Of a DNA stretch of 64,000 nucleotides, positions 27,106-35,693 are shown piece by piece; position 1 is the stretch's first letter; each line of letters starts with the position of its first letter. The notes below the pieces were generated by a model. That model saw only the letters and a list, made by a program, of their open reading frames with translations. It did not search any database and had not been told where the DNA came from. A program made the position numbers and the translations under genes. Origin of the DNA: Bradyrhizobium diazoefficiens (GTDB lineage Bacteria; Pseudomonadota; Alphaproteobacteria; Rhizobiales; Xanthobacteraceae); the NCBI RefSeq assembly GCF_016612535.1, contig NZ_JAENXS010000002.1, positions 1,488,001-1,552,000 of the forward strand, in the 5' to 3' direction.

Positions 27106-28293
27106 ATGCTCAAATCCAGCCGCCGTATCTTCATTCAATCCGTTGCATTCGGTGCCGGCGTCCTCGGCGCCACCAAATCCGCGCTCGCAGCGCCCGACGG
27201 ACATGCCGCCGGCTACGACGTTGCCCCTGCATCCGAATTCCTGAAGACGATCCCGCGCAAATCCGGTGATCCCATGGTCTTCACCGCATCGCTCGACAAG
27301 GGGCCGATCAAGGCCACGTCGGGAGGCTGGGCGCGCGAGGTCACCACCCGCACCCTTCCGCTCGCGACCGGAATTGCCGGCGCGCATCTCTTCGTCAACG
27401 CGGGCGGCGCCCGGGAAATGCATTGGCACAATTCGGCCGAGTGGGCCTACGTCGTCGACGGCCATTGCCAGGTGACGGTGGTCGATCCGGATGGCCAGCT
27501 CGAGATCGTCAACCTCGCACCCGGCGATCTCTGGTATTTTCCGACCGGCCACAGCCACGCCATCCAGACGCTGGGCCCGGCCCCCTGCCACGCCATCCTC
27601 GCGTTCGACGACGGACTCTACTCCGAGCACGGCACGTTCGGCATCAGCGACTGGATGAGCCGTTACGACGCGCCGACCTTGTCGCAGGCGCTGGGTGTCT
27701 CCACGGAGACGTTCAGCCCGGATCCGAAGGCCGAGACCTACATCATGCAGGGCGAGGTGCTGGCGCTCGACGGTCCGCAGGCGAAGACTGCACGCGCGCT
27801 GGATCGCGACCGGACCCACCGCTTCGCGCTGATGTCCCAGAAACCACGTGTCAGCACGGCCGGCGGCCAGCTCTACGTGGCCTCCGCCAAGGAGTTTCCG
27901 GTCTCGAGCGGAATGACCGGGCTGGTCCTCAAGCTCAAGCCCGGCGCGATGCACGAACCGCATTGGCACACCGATGCCAACGAATGGCACTACGTGCTGA
28001 AGGGACGTACGCGGGTGACCCTGTTCGCCTTCGACAAGCGCGTCGCCGTCACCGAGCTGTCGCCCGGGGACTGCGCCTACATCCCGCGCAATTGCGGCCA
28101 CTCGATCGAGAACATCAGCAAGGACGACGCCGAGATCATCGGCGTGCTCGACAACGGCGCATATCGCGAGAGCAGCCTCGGCGACTGGCTGGCAAAGGCG
28201 CCGCGCCATCTGCTGGCCAACAATTTCGGTGTTCCGGAGGCGGCGGTGGCGAATTTCGGGCGAAAGCGGATGATCATCGCCGCGGCAAGCTGA
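27106..28293 (+). CDS. oxdC: Exported bicupin, oxalate decarboxylase-like
   Basis: 395-residue protein with a twin-arginine type signal (SSRRIFIQSV, h-region to ALAAP, about residues 4-29), so folded export is likely. Two cupin domains follow, each with Mn ligands: MHWHNSAEWAYVVDG (about residues 105-119) and EPHWHTDANEWHYVLKG (about 285-301). This is the OxdC pattern; oxalate plus a proton gives formate and CO2. The lid-loop glutamate that separates decarboxylase from oxidase activity was not assigned with certainty. Preceded by a 206-bp gap with no other gene seen; followed by another proton-consuming decarboxylase. Confidence 0.82.
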   Translation: MLKSSRRIFIQSVAFGAGVLGATKSALAAPDGHAAGYDVAPASEFLKTIPRKSGDPMVFTASLDKGPIKATSGGWAREVTTRTLPLATGIAGAHLFVNAGGAREMHWHNSAEWAYVVDGHCQVTVVDPDGQLEIVNLAPGDLWYFPTGHSHAIQTLGPAPCHAILAFDDGLYSEHGTFGISDWMSRYDAPTLSQALGVSTETFSPDPKAETYIMQGEVLALDGPQAKTARALDRDRTHRFALMSQKPRVSTAGGQLYVASAKEFPVSSGMTGLVLKLKPGAMHEPHWHTDANEWHYVLKGRTRVTLFAFDKRVAVTELSPGDCAYIPRNCGHSIENISKDDAEIIGVLDNGAYRESSLGDWLAKAPRHLLANNFGVPEAAVANFGRKRMIIAAAS

Positions 28294-28378
28294 GCGTTCC
28301 ACAGCAGCGCGCGCCACCGTCATAGAACTGTCATCGAATGTGCAGAGACCTGTCGGACTCGCACATTCGGGATCTGAC

Positions 28379-30736
28379 ATGGACTATTTCAAGCGCTTCA
28401 ACTTCCTGTTCGCCGCACCTGTGTTCGACACCGACGACCTCGAGGGCGTCCGCTTCAACCAGATCATCGAGGAGATCCAGCGCTCCGGCTTCGAGGTGGT
28501 CCGGGCGCGCAAACTGGAAGACGCCGAGATGGCGGTGCAAACCGATGCCGCGATCGGCTGCATGGTGGTGGACTGGGGCAAGAAGGGCCTGGAAGGCAAG
28601 ACCTCGGCGCTGATCAATTTGATGCGGCGCCGCGGTCTCGACTTCCCGATCATCCTCCTGATCCGGCGCAAGCGGTTCGAGGATCTGCCGGTCGAGGTGC
28701 TGGATTTCATCGACGGCTATGTTTTCCTGTCCGAGGAGACGCCGACGTTCATCGCCAAGAACCTGATCAGCCGGCTCAAGCAATATGCCGAGACCTTGAA
28801 GACGCCGTTCTTCGGCGCGCTGGTCGATTATGCCGAGGAAGGCAACCAGCTCTGGACCTGCCCGGGACATAACGGCGGCGTGTTCTACAACCGCAGCCCG
28901 ATCGGCAGGGTCTTCGTCGAACATCTCGGCGAATCCGTGTTCCGCGACGACCTCGACAATTCCGTGCTCGATCTCGGCGATCTCCTCACCCATGAGGGCC
29001 CGGCCCTGAAGGCGCAGAAGGAAGCCGCCGCGATCTTTGGCGCCGAGAAAACCTATTTCGTGCTCAACGGCACCTCGACCTCGAACAAGGTCGCGCTCGG
29101 CGCGCTCGTTACCGACGGCGACCTCGTGCTGTTCGACCGCAACAACCACAAGGCCGCCCATCACGGCGCGCTGATGATCAATGGCGGCGTCCCGGTCTAT
29201 GTGCCGACCATCCGCAATGCCTGGGGCCTGATCGGCCCGATGCGCTGGGACGTGCTGGACGAGAAGGCTCTGCGCGAGGCGATCCGCAATCATCCGCTGG
29301 TTACGGACAAGGAGGCCTGGCGCAAGGAACGGCCGTTCCGTGTCGCCGTAGTCGAGCAGTGCACTTATGACGGCACGATCCACAGCGCCGAAATGATCCT
29401 GAAGCGCATCGGCCATCTCTGCGAATACATCCTGTTCGACGAGGCCTGGGCCGGCTTCATGAAATTCCACCCGCTCTATGCCGGCCGCTTTGCCATGGGC
29501 CTAGCCAACCTTCCGCCGGAGGCGCCGGGCATCATCGCGACGCAGTCGACGCACAAGCAGCTCGCGAGCTTCTCGCAGGCCTCGCAGATCCACATCAAGG
29601 ACCGTCACATCCGCGGCCAGAAGCGGCGCGTCGAGCACCGCCGCTTCAACGAAAGTTTCATGCAGCACGCTTCCACATCGCCGTTTTATCCGCTGTTCGC
29701 CTCCCTCGACGTCGGCGCGCAGATGATGAAAGGCCGTTCCGGCGAAGTGCTGTGGGACGACACGATCCGCCTCGGCATCGAGCTGCGCAAGAAGATCCGC
29801 GCGATGCGCAGGGAGTTCGAGGAGAAGGAGCAGAACCCGGACCGGCGCTGGTTCTTCGAGCCCTTCGTTCCGGACCGCGTCGCCATCCCCGACGTCAGCC
29901 GCCCCGGTGCCGCGCACAACGTCGCCTGGGAGACACTCTCTACCGATGAGCTCGCCACCAATCCTGCCCTGTGGCAGCTCTCCCCCGACACCACCTGGCA
30001 TGGCTTCCCCGGCCTCACCGAAGGCTTTGCCATGACCGACCCGAACAAGCTGACGCTGCTGACGCCCGGCTTCGACCGGGCCACCGGCATCTATGCCGAG
30101 CATGGCATCCCCGCGCCGGTGGTCGCGCAATATCTGCGCGAAAACCGCATCGTCCCCGAGAAGAACGACCTCAACTCGCTGCTCTTCCTGCTCACCCCCG
30201 GCGTCGAGGCCAGCAAGGCCGGTACGCTGATCTCCGGCCTCGTCGCCTTCAAGCGCCTACACGACGACAATGCGCTACTGGCCGACGCGATCCCCGAATT
30301 CTACCAGCGGCGGCAGGCGCGCTATGCCGGCGTGCGTCTGCGCGATCTCTGCGGCGACATGCACCGCTTCTTCCGCGCCGCCGACGTCAGCGCGCTGCAG
30401 GCGCGGCAGTTCCTGCCGGAGCATATGCCGGAGATCGCCATGTCCCCCCGCGACGCCGCGCGCCGCCTGATCCGCAACGATGTCGACTATCTGCCGATCG
30501 AGGCGATCGCAGGCCGCATCGCCACCACGCCCTTCGTGGTCTATCCGCCCGGCATCGCAACCATCGTCCCCGGCGAGCGGTTGACGGAACGGGCCAAGCC
30601 CATGATCGATTATCTCAAGATGTTCGAGGCCTGCTTCAACACCTTTCCGGGCTTCGATGTCGAAATCCAGGGCGTCTACAAGGAGGTCGATGCGCAGGGC
30701 CGCATCGGGCTCTATACTTACGTCGCGACCGAGTAG
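28379..30736 (+). CDS. PLP-dependent Orn/Lys/Arg decarboxylase
   Basis: 785-residue fold-type I decarboxylase of the AdiA/CadA/SpeC family. N-terminal wing domain (about 1-130), PLP core with DEAWAGFMKFHPLY (about 362-375) and the Schiff-base lysine in TQSTHKQLASFSQA (about 391-404), C-terminal domain from about 620. The ATG at 28379 (MDYFKRFNF) matches the family N-terminus; a longer frame upstream is less likely. It converts a basic amino acid to a polyamine with uptake of a proton; arginine versus lysine or ornithine cannot be decided here. No antiporter gene lies beside it. The GNAT gene begins 4 bp after its stop. Confidence 0.88.
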   Translation: MDYFKRFNFLFAAPVFDTDDLEGVRFNQIIEEIQRSGFEVVRARKLEDAEMAVQTDAAIGCMVVDWGKKGLEGKTSALINLMRRRGLDFPIILLIRRKRFEDLPVEVLDFIDGYVFLSEETPTFIAKNLISRLKQYAETLKTPFFGALVDYAEEGNQLWTCPGHNGGVFYNRSPIGRVFVEHLGESVFRDDLDNSVLDLGDLLTHEGPALKAQKEAAAIFGAEKTYFVLNGTSTSNKVALGALVTDGDLVLFDRNNHKAAHHGALMINGGVPVYVPTIRNAWGLIGPMRWDVLDEKALREAIRNHPLVTDKEAWRKERPFRVAVVEQCTYDGTIHSAEMILKRIGHLCEYILFDEAWAGFMKFHPLYAGRFAMGLANLPPEAPGIIATQSTHKQLASFSQASQIHIKDRHIRGQKRRVEHRRFNESFMQHASTSPFYPLFASLDVGAQMMKGRSGEVLWDDTIRLGIELRKKIRAMRREFEEKEQNPDRRWFFEPFVPDRVAIPDVSRPGAAHNVAWETLSTDELATNPALWQLSPDTTWHGFPGLTEGFAMTDPNKLTLLTPGFDRATGIYAEHGIPAPVVAQYLRENRIVPEKNDLNSLLFLLTPGVEASKAGTLISGLVAFKRLHDDNALLADAIPEFYQRRQARYAGVRLRDLCGDMHRFFRAADVSALQARQFLPEHMPEIAMSPRDAARRLIRNDVDYLPIEAIAGRIATTPFVVYPPGIATIVPGERLTERAKPMIDYLKMFEACFNTFPGFDVEIQGVYKEVDAQGRIGLYTYVATE

Positions 30737-30739
30737 CCG

Positions 30740-31315
30740 ATGAACGAAACAGCCGTCATGCGCGCAGACGACGAGCCGGTCCTGGTCCGGCCCTCGCGCG
30801 AGAGCGATGTCGAGGCGATGCTGGCGATCTACCGCCATCACGTCCGCAATGGTGTGCCACGCGACGTCGAGGGAACCGGCGCGCCGGAGCCGGACGATCT
30901 GCGCGACCGGCGCAAGAATTTGAAGCAGACCCGCCTGCCGCATCTGGTCGCTACCTATCGCGGCGAGGTCGTCGGCTATGCCTATGCGGTGCTGTTTCGC
31001 AAGCGCCCGGCCTACCGCTACACGGCCAAGCACTCGATCTACGTCCACCATGAGCATCTCGGCCGCGGGGTCGGGCGCTTGCTGCTCCAGGAGCTGATCG
31101 ACGCTTGTGCGGCGGCCGGCTTCCGCCAGATGATCGGCTATATCGATGCCGACAACGCCCCATCGCTGGCGCTGCACGAAAAGTACGGGTTCTCGCGCGC
31201 CGGCCTGCTCTGTGGCGTTGCCTATCGCCACGGCCGCTGGTCCGACACCGCCATGGTGCAGCGTTCGCTCGGCGCCGGCGCAACCGCGCCGCCCGTCGCG
31301 GCGCCCAGCCGCTAG
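30740..31315 (+). CDS. GNAT-family N-acetyltransferase
   Basis: 191-residue acetyltransferase of the phosphinothricin acetyltransferase-like subgroup. Acetyl-CoA binding motif A is seen in EHLGRGVGRLLLQELIDACA (about residues 109-128), and the GYIDADNAPSLALHEKYGF block (about 133-151) is typical of that subgroup. It is placed immediately after the amino acid decarboxylase and is probably cotranscribed; acetylation of a polyamine or amino acid analogue is possible but inferred. Confidence 0.87.
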   Translation: MNETAVMRADDEPVLVRPSRESDVEAMLAIYRHHVRNGVPRDVEGTGAPEPDDLRDRRKNLKQTRLPHLVATYRGEVVGYAYAVLFRKRPAYRYTAKHSIYVHHEHLGRGVGRLLLQELIDACAAAGFRQMIGYIDADNAPSLALHEKYGFSRAGLLCGVAYRHGRWSDTAMVQRSLGAGATAPPVAAPSR

Positions 31316-31318
31316 GCC

Positions 31319-31531
31319 TTACGACGGAAAGTCAGCCGGTCTGACCTGGATGCGGTCGGCATGCAGCGACCAATGATGCAACGCCTGGTCCTTGCAAAAC
31401 CTCGCCTTCGCCCGCTCCCTGGCCTCGTCCTCGTCGGCGGCATCGATCTCGAGCGCGCCTTGGCAGACTTCGATCTGCCGGCCGTACTGACCAAGCACGT
31501 CCTTCATGAACTTGACGACGTAAGTGGACAT
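31319..31531 (-). CDS. Small conserved hypothetical protein
   Basis: 70-residue acidic soluble protein (MSTYVVKFMKDVLGQYGRQI start; DAADEDEARERAKARFC in the middle; ending WSLHADRIQVRPADFPS). Beta-alpha-beta-like amphipathic pattern; no known family recognised. Convergent with the GNAT gene (3-bp gap). A good GGAGGTCCC-type ribosome-binding site precedes the ATG, and the ORF reads like a genuine conserved short protein. Confidence 0.65.
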   Translation of the reverse strand: MSTYVVKFMKDVLGQYGRQIEVCQGALEIDAADEDEARERAKARFCKDQALHHWSLHADRIQVRPADFPS

Positions 31532-31662
31532 GGGACCTCCCTGTGCCCCCCGCGGCACTCTAATCCCATTTAGTCCTGATGCGTGAGGGAGAATTTGACG
31601 GAGATCAAGGCCAGCGGCGGTTCCGCGCCGCTAATTCAGCCGACGGTTCGATCCGTCAGCCA

Positions 31663-32112
31663 TCACGTCTTGATATCGAGCAGCGCGTCCGTCGTTTCGG
31701 AATAGGCTTGAATGACCTTCGCATTGGCAATGTAGCTGTACTTTGCGCTCGCCAGTTGAACGAAATCGCTGGCGAGATCGACATTCGGCACCGCGACCAG
31801 GCCGTCCTGGTTTGCGAAGGGAGCGCTTGGATCGGATTGCGCGGTATAGCTCGGCGATACCGTCGACACGGTCGCAATCGTACCGCTTGGCGTCGAGCCG
31901 CTCGATTGGTCGACCTGATCGACTCGCAGCGGCGCATAAGCCGCGGGAAAGGTCGAACTCATGCTCGAACTGCCGGCACCGACCGATGAGCTCGATCCGC
32001 CTGACGTAGGGAGCGGGCCGGTCGTCCGAACATTCGCGATATTGCTCGCGGCCACGTTCACGCGCAAGCTTGCCGCAGAGAGTCCGGATGTCGCAATCGA
32101 AAGTATGCTCAT
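31663..32112 (-). CDS. Orphan flagellar rod protein, FlgC-like
   Basis: 149-residue protein. The N-terminus MSILSIATSGLSAASLRVNV followed by AASNIANVRTTG is the flagellar rod/hook motif, and the C-terminus (ASDFVQLASAKYSYIANAKV followed by IQAYSETTDALLDI) matches FlgC. The central part is a low-complexity Ser/Gly stretch and is shorter than usual rod linkers. No other flagellar genes are near, so this is an isolated paralogue whose assembly into a rod is uncertain. Confidence 0.78.
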   Translation of the reverse strand: MSILSIATSGLSAASLRVNVAASNIANVRTTGPLPTSGGSSSSVGAGSSSMSSTFPAAYAPLRVDQVDQSSGSTPSGTIATVSTVSPSYTAQSDPSAPFANQDGLVAVPNVDLASDFVQLASAKYSYIANAKVIQAYSETTDALLDIKT

Positions 32113-32227
32113 GAACTCTCATCTACAGGACAAGTAATACACGTTCACTCGCACCATCGATAAGATTCGCCGCTTTGCATTTTCATCATGGTACCCAATG
32201 ATGGGGGCGCAATTGCACTGCGCGCGC

Positions 32228-33277
32228 CTACCCCGGCGTGACGCCAAAGGCCTGCTTGAAGCGCTCGGCATAGACCGGCCAGACCTCGGGGTTGATGATG
32301 CGCGGCGGCCGCTTGCCGTCCAGCGTCTCCAGCACTTGCTCGGCCGCGATGCGGCCCATGTTTTGGCGCGCTTCGATGGTGACGCCGGCCGTATGCGGGC
32401 TCGCCAGCACGTTGTCGAACTGGAGCAGCGGATGCTCCGGCGGCGGCGGCTCCTTGGACCAGACGTCGAGGCCGGCACCGGCAATGCGCTTGTCGCGCAG
32501 CGCCCCAAGCAGCGCGTCCTCGTCGTGGATGAAGCCGCGCGCCGTGGTGATGAAATAGGCGTGCGGCTGCATCAGCGCAAATTCGCGCACGCTGATCATG
32601 TTGCGGCTGCCCTTGTTGAGCGGACAGGAGATCGAGACGAAATCGGCGCGGCGCAGGAGCTCGTCGAGCTCGACCTTCTCGCCGCCGCGCTCGGCCATCA
32701 CCTCGGTCGTGAGGTATGGGTCGTACGCCAGCACCTTCATGCCGAGCAGGCCCTTGCACAGCGCGGCGATACGGCGGCCAACATTGCCGAGGCCAATGAT
32801 ACCAACGGTCTTGTGCTCGACCTCGTTGCCAACGAGTTCGTTGCGGTTGACGTTGGACTCCCTGCGGAGCTTGCGGTCGGATTGGATGATCCGCTTGGAC
32901 AGGGTCAGCATCATCGCCAACGCATGTTCCGCGACCGAATGCGCGTTGCCGCCGGATTGATTCACGACCAGCACGCCCGCGTCCGTGCAAGCCTCGACAT
33001 CGACGGGGTCGAAGCCCGCGCCGTTGCTGGAGACCAGCAGCAGGTTCGGCGTGCGCTTCAGGAAGGCGGCGTCGACATGGAAATGGGGGGCGAGCTCATC
33101 GCGGGCAGCGCCAATCTGGTAGACATGCGCCGCGCTCAGGATGGGCGCGTAGAAGTCCTCGAGGCTCTCGTTCTCGATGCGGTCGAGCCGGACGTCGGGC
33201 CGCGCCTTCAGGATGTCGATATAGATCGGATTGGCCAGGTATTTGACGTAGAAGATGCGCTTGCTGTTGACCGACAT
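32228..33277 (-). CDS. D-isomer-specific 2-hydroxyacid dehydrogenase
   Basis: 349-residue NAD-dependent dehydrogenase. NAD motif GIIGLGNVGRRIAAL (about residues 158-172). Catalytic residues: Arg in TTARGFIHDEDAL, Glu in GLDVWSKEPPPPEHPL and His in ASPHTAGVT. Divergent from a two-gene ThDP decarboxylase; this suggests that it makes or uses the 2-oxo acid on which that enzyme acts (for example a sulfolactate-type or phosphonate-type acid), but the substrate is not evident. Confidence 0.85.
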   Translation of the reverse strand: MSVNSKRIFYVKYLANPIYIDILKARPDVRLDRIENESLEDFYAPILSAAHVYQIGAARDELAPHFHVDAAFLKRTPNLLLVSSNGAGFDPVDVEACTDAGVLVVNQSGGNAHSVAEHALAMMLTLSKRIIQSDRKLRRESNVNRNELVGNEVEHKTVGIIGLGNVGRRIAALCKGLLGMKVLAYDPYLTTEVMAERGGEKVELDELLRRADFVSISCPLNKGSRNMISVREFALMQPHAYFITTARGFIHDEDALLGALRDKRIAGAGLDVWSKEPPPPEHPLLQFDNVLASPHTAGVTIEARQNMGRIAAEQVLETLDGKRPPRIINPEVWPVYAERFKQAFGVTPG

Positions 33278-33518
33278 CAGGACCCTTCCGGCTCTCTCAA
33301 GGAGACCCGCAAGGCCAGCGCGATGCGCGCCCCGTCCATGCGTCCCTCCCGTTTTATCATTATCCCGCTTATGGCATGGCGGTGCCGGCCTCGGCAGGCC
33401 GTCTGGCGCAGATCACGGTGCCGGCCCGGACATGTTGACAATCCTGCCCGCTCCGTCAAGTTCAGCAGACCGCCGCGACGGCCAAAGAAGAAGCATGCGC
33501 GGCTCAAGGGAGAACGCA

Positions 33519-34079
33519 ATGGCGATTGCGGAACAGCAGACGCAGGGAACACAGGCGTCCGGCGAAAGAACCTGGCATGGCATCGTCCTGCAAATCCTGA
33601 AGCGGAACGAGATCAGCCTCGTCCCTTACGTGCCCGACCGCGTGCTGACGCCGCTGATCAAGACTTTGCACGCCGATCCCTTCTTCACGACCTTTGCGAC
33701 CGCCCGCGAGGAAGAGGCCGTCGGCATCGTCTCGGGCGCCTGGATGGGTGGACGGCGCGGCGCGGTGCTGATGCAGACCTCCGGCTTTGCCACGCTGGCC
33801 AATACGCTCGCCTCGCTCGCGGTGCCCTACCAGATCCCGCTGATCATGTTCGTCTCCGAGCGCGGCACGCTCGGCGAGTTCAATTACGGCCAGTCGCTGG
33901 TTTGCCGCACCATGCGCCCGGTGCTGGACTCGCTGGCGCTGGAGCACCACACCGTCACCCGGCTCGACGAGCTCGAATTCATCGCCGATCGCTCGATCAA
34001 GCAGGCCGTCACGACGCAGGCGCCGGTTGCGCTGATCCTCAACCCGCTGCTCACCGGCGGCAAGACTTTCGACAAGTGA
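33519..34079 (+). CDS. ThDP-dependent decarboxylase, PYR-domain subunit (ComD-like)
   Basis: 186-residue protein corresponding only to the pyrimidine-binding half of a thiamine-diphosphate enzyme. The catalytic glutamate region is ATAREEEAVGIVSGAWMGG (about residues 65-83). Splitting of PYR and PP domains into two genes is the arrangement of sulfopyruvate decarboxylase (ComDE) and of phosphonopyruvate decarboxylase-like pairs. The ATG (MAIAEQQ) is preferred; an earlier in-frame start exists. The partner subunit starts 10 bp downstream. The 241-bp gap upstream is a divergent promoter region. Confidence 0.82.
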   Translation: MAIAEQQTQGTQASGERTWHGIVLQILKRNEISLVPYVPDRVLTPLIKTLHADPFFTTFATAREEEAVGIVSGAWMGGRRGAVLMQTSGFATLANTLASLAVPYQIPLIMFVSERGTLGEFNYGQSLVCRTMRPVLDSLALEHHTVTRLDELEFIADRSIKQAVTTQAPVALILNPLLTGGKTFDK

Positions 34080-34089
34080 GGTCAGCCAG

Positions 34090-34698
34090 ATGAATTCAAG
34101 AATGAGCGCACGCAACACCAAGGTGATGAACCGGTTCGATGTGACGAAGCGCCTGATCGCGAAGCTCGAGCATGAGGAAGCCGTGATCGGCGGCATCGGC
34201 AACACCAATTTCGATCTTTGGGCTGCCGGCCATCGCCCGCAGAATTTTTACATGCTGGGCAGTATGGGCCTCGCCTTCCCGATCGCGCTTGGCGTGGCGC
34301 TGGCGCAGCCCGAACGGCGCGTCTTCGCACTCGAAGGCGACGGCTCGCTGCTGATGCAGCTCGGCGCGCTCTCGACGATCGCGGCGCTGAAACCGAAGAA
34401 CCTGATCATGATCGTGATGGACAACGGCATCTACCAGATTACCGGCGCGCAACCGACGCCGGCCGCGGGTGTCGCCGACATCGTCGCCATCGCCCTGGGC
34501 TCCGGGCTTGCCAACAGCGCCTGGGCCGCGGACGAGGAGGATTTCGAGCGGCTGGTGGACGAGGCCATGTCAGCGTCGGAGCCGAGCCTGATCGCGTTGT
34601 GCATCGACGACAAGCCCGGCGTCGGCGCCACCCGCAGAGACCCCGTGCAGATCCGCGAGCGCTTCATGCACGGCCTCGGCGTGCGCGAGCCGCTTTAA
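34090..34698 (+). CDS. ThDP-dependent decarboxylase, PP-domain subunit (ComE-like)
   Basis: 202-residue protein carrying the diphosphate-binding domain. The ThDP/Mg motif GDG...N is seen as EGDGSLLMQLGALS followed about 15 residues later by MDNGIYQITG. Together with the preceding gene it makes a complete active site at the subunit interface, as in ComDE. Likely reaction: non-oxidative decarboxylation of a 2-oxo acid such as sulfopyruvate or phosphonopyruvate; assignment between these is not possible from sequence alone. Confidence 0.82.
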   Translation: MNSRMSARNTKVMNRFDVTKRLIAKLEHEEAVIGGIGNTNFDLWAAGHRPQNFYMLGSMGLAFPIALGVALAQPERRVFALEGDGSLLMQLGALSTIAALKPKNLIMIVMDNGIYQITGAQPTPAAGVADIVAIALGSGLANSAWAADEEDFERLVDEAMSASEPSLIALCIDDKPGVGATRRDPVQIRERFMHGLGVREPL

Positions 34699-34775
34699 CA
34701 TTTCGTCATTAACTACACGGCGATCTGATCCTTGCGCCGTAACAGTCGACTGTCAATCCGTGCTATCCGCACCGG

Positions 34776-35153
34776 ATGTCCATTCTCATTCGCGCCTTTG
34801 CCTGGCTGCTCGCCGCCGCCGTGACCTTTGCAACGCTCGGGCCCCCAGGCCTGCGGCCGCATTCCGACCTCGGCCAGGACGGCGAACACGCGTTCGCCTT
34901 CATTCTGGTCGGGCTGGCCTTCGGCCTCGCCTACCGGCAGCGCCGCCCGGCCGTCGCGGCCATTTCGGTGGTCCTGATCGGTCTGCTCGAATTGATGCAG
35001 TTCTGGTCCCCGGGGCGCCATGCGCGGCTCGAGGATTTCGTCGTCGATGCTGTCACGGCCTGCATCGGCTTTGCGCTCGCAGCCGCCGCCGATTGGGTTT
35101 TGAGACGTCTTCGCCCAAACTCGGTCGTCACAAGCGAAGGCCCCGCGGAATAA
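34776..35153 (+). CDS. VanZ-like membrane protein
   Basis: 125-residue protein with about four hydrophobic helices and the VanZ-like features HSDLGQDGEHAFAFILVGLA (about residues 29-48) and LELMQFWSPGRHARLEDFVV (about 71-90). VanZ relatives are small inner-membrane proteins; most have no defined function. Monocistronic and convergent with the DUF1236 gene; a shared terminator hairpin overlaps its stop codon. Confidence 0.75.
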   Translation: MSILIRAFAWLLAAAVTFATLGPPGLRPHSDLGQDGEHAFAFILVGLAFGLAYRQRRPAVAAISVVLIGLLELMQFWSPGRHARLEDFVVDAVTACIGFALAAAADWVLRRLRPNSVVTSEGPAE

Positions 35154-35168
35154 CGCTCCGCAGGGCCT
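35138..35168. terminator. Bidirectional terminator between convergent genes
   Basis: Arms AGGCCCCGCGGA (35138-35149) and TCCGCAGGGCCT (35157-35168) pair at 11 of 12 positions around a 7-nt loop, between the VanZ-like and DUF1236 genes. Position between convergent genes supports termination; T runs are short. Confidence 0.6.
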
Positions 35169-35195
35169 CACATTTCGAAGCCGGTATCGACGCGA

Positions 35196-35579
35196 TCAAT
35201 CGATGATCTTGACGACGCGACGCGTATGCGGGTCGACGATCACGCGGCGATCGTTCACGACTGCATAGCGATACTGGGTGTAGTTCGGCACCGGCCGCAG
35301 CACCACGGTCGCCGGTAGCGGCTCGCCGACCACGACGCGCTCCTGAACCACGACAGAGTCGTCGCGCGGGATTCCGCCGAGGACCGCATTCGGAATTTCC
35401 AGACCGGCGCCGACAGCCGCGCCGACGGTGCCGCCGACCATGGCGCCGACCGGGCCGCCGATGTCGCCACCTGCGCGCGCGCCGTTCCTGGCGCCCTCTT
35501 CAGTCGTCGACTGGGCAAAGGCTGCGCTCGACGCTAGCAGCGACGCGGCAGCCAACGAAATCGCAAGACGGGTTTTCAT
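35196..35579 (-). CDS. DUF1236 periplasmic protein
   Basis: 127-residue exported protein: signal peptide MKTRLAISLAAASLLASSAA ending in AFAQ, a glycine-rich segment (GGPVGAMVGGTVGAAVGAGL, about residues 41-60) and a C-terminal DUF1236 domain (VVLRPVPNYTQYRYAVVNDR followed by RVIVDPHTRRVVKIID). DUF1236 proteins are common in Rhizobiales and of unknown function; the C-terminal unit may be a small beta domain that interacts with the envelope. Confidence 0.82.
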   Translation of the reverse strand: MKTRLAISLAAASLLASSAAFAQSTTEEGARNGARAGGDIGGPVGAMVGGTVGAAVGAGLEIPNAVLGGIPRDDSVVVQERVVVGEPLPATVVLRPVPNYTQYRYAVVNDRRVIVDPHTRRVVKIID

Positions 35580-35693
35580 GTCCACACTCTCCAGTGTTTG
35601 TTGATGCGCCTTCAACCGCGGGGCCGGATCATTGTTCCGGTTCCCCGACGACGAAAGACACGCCAAACCTAGAGAGTGTTACGGCGTAACAGT

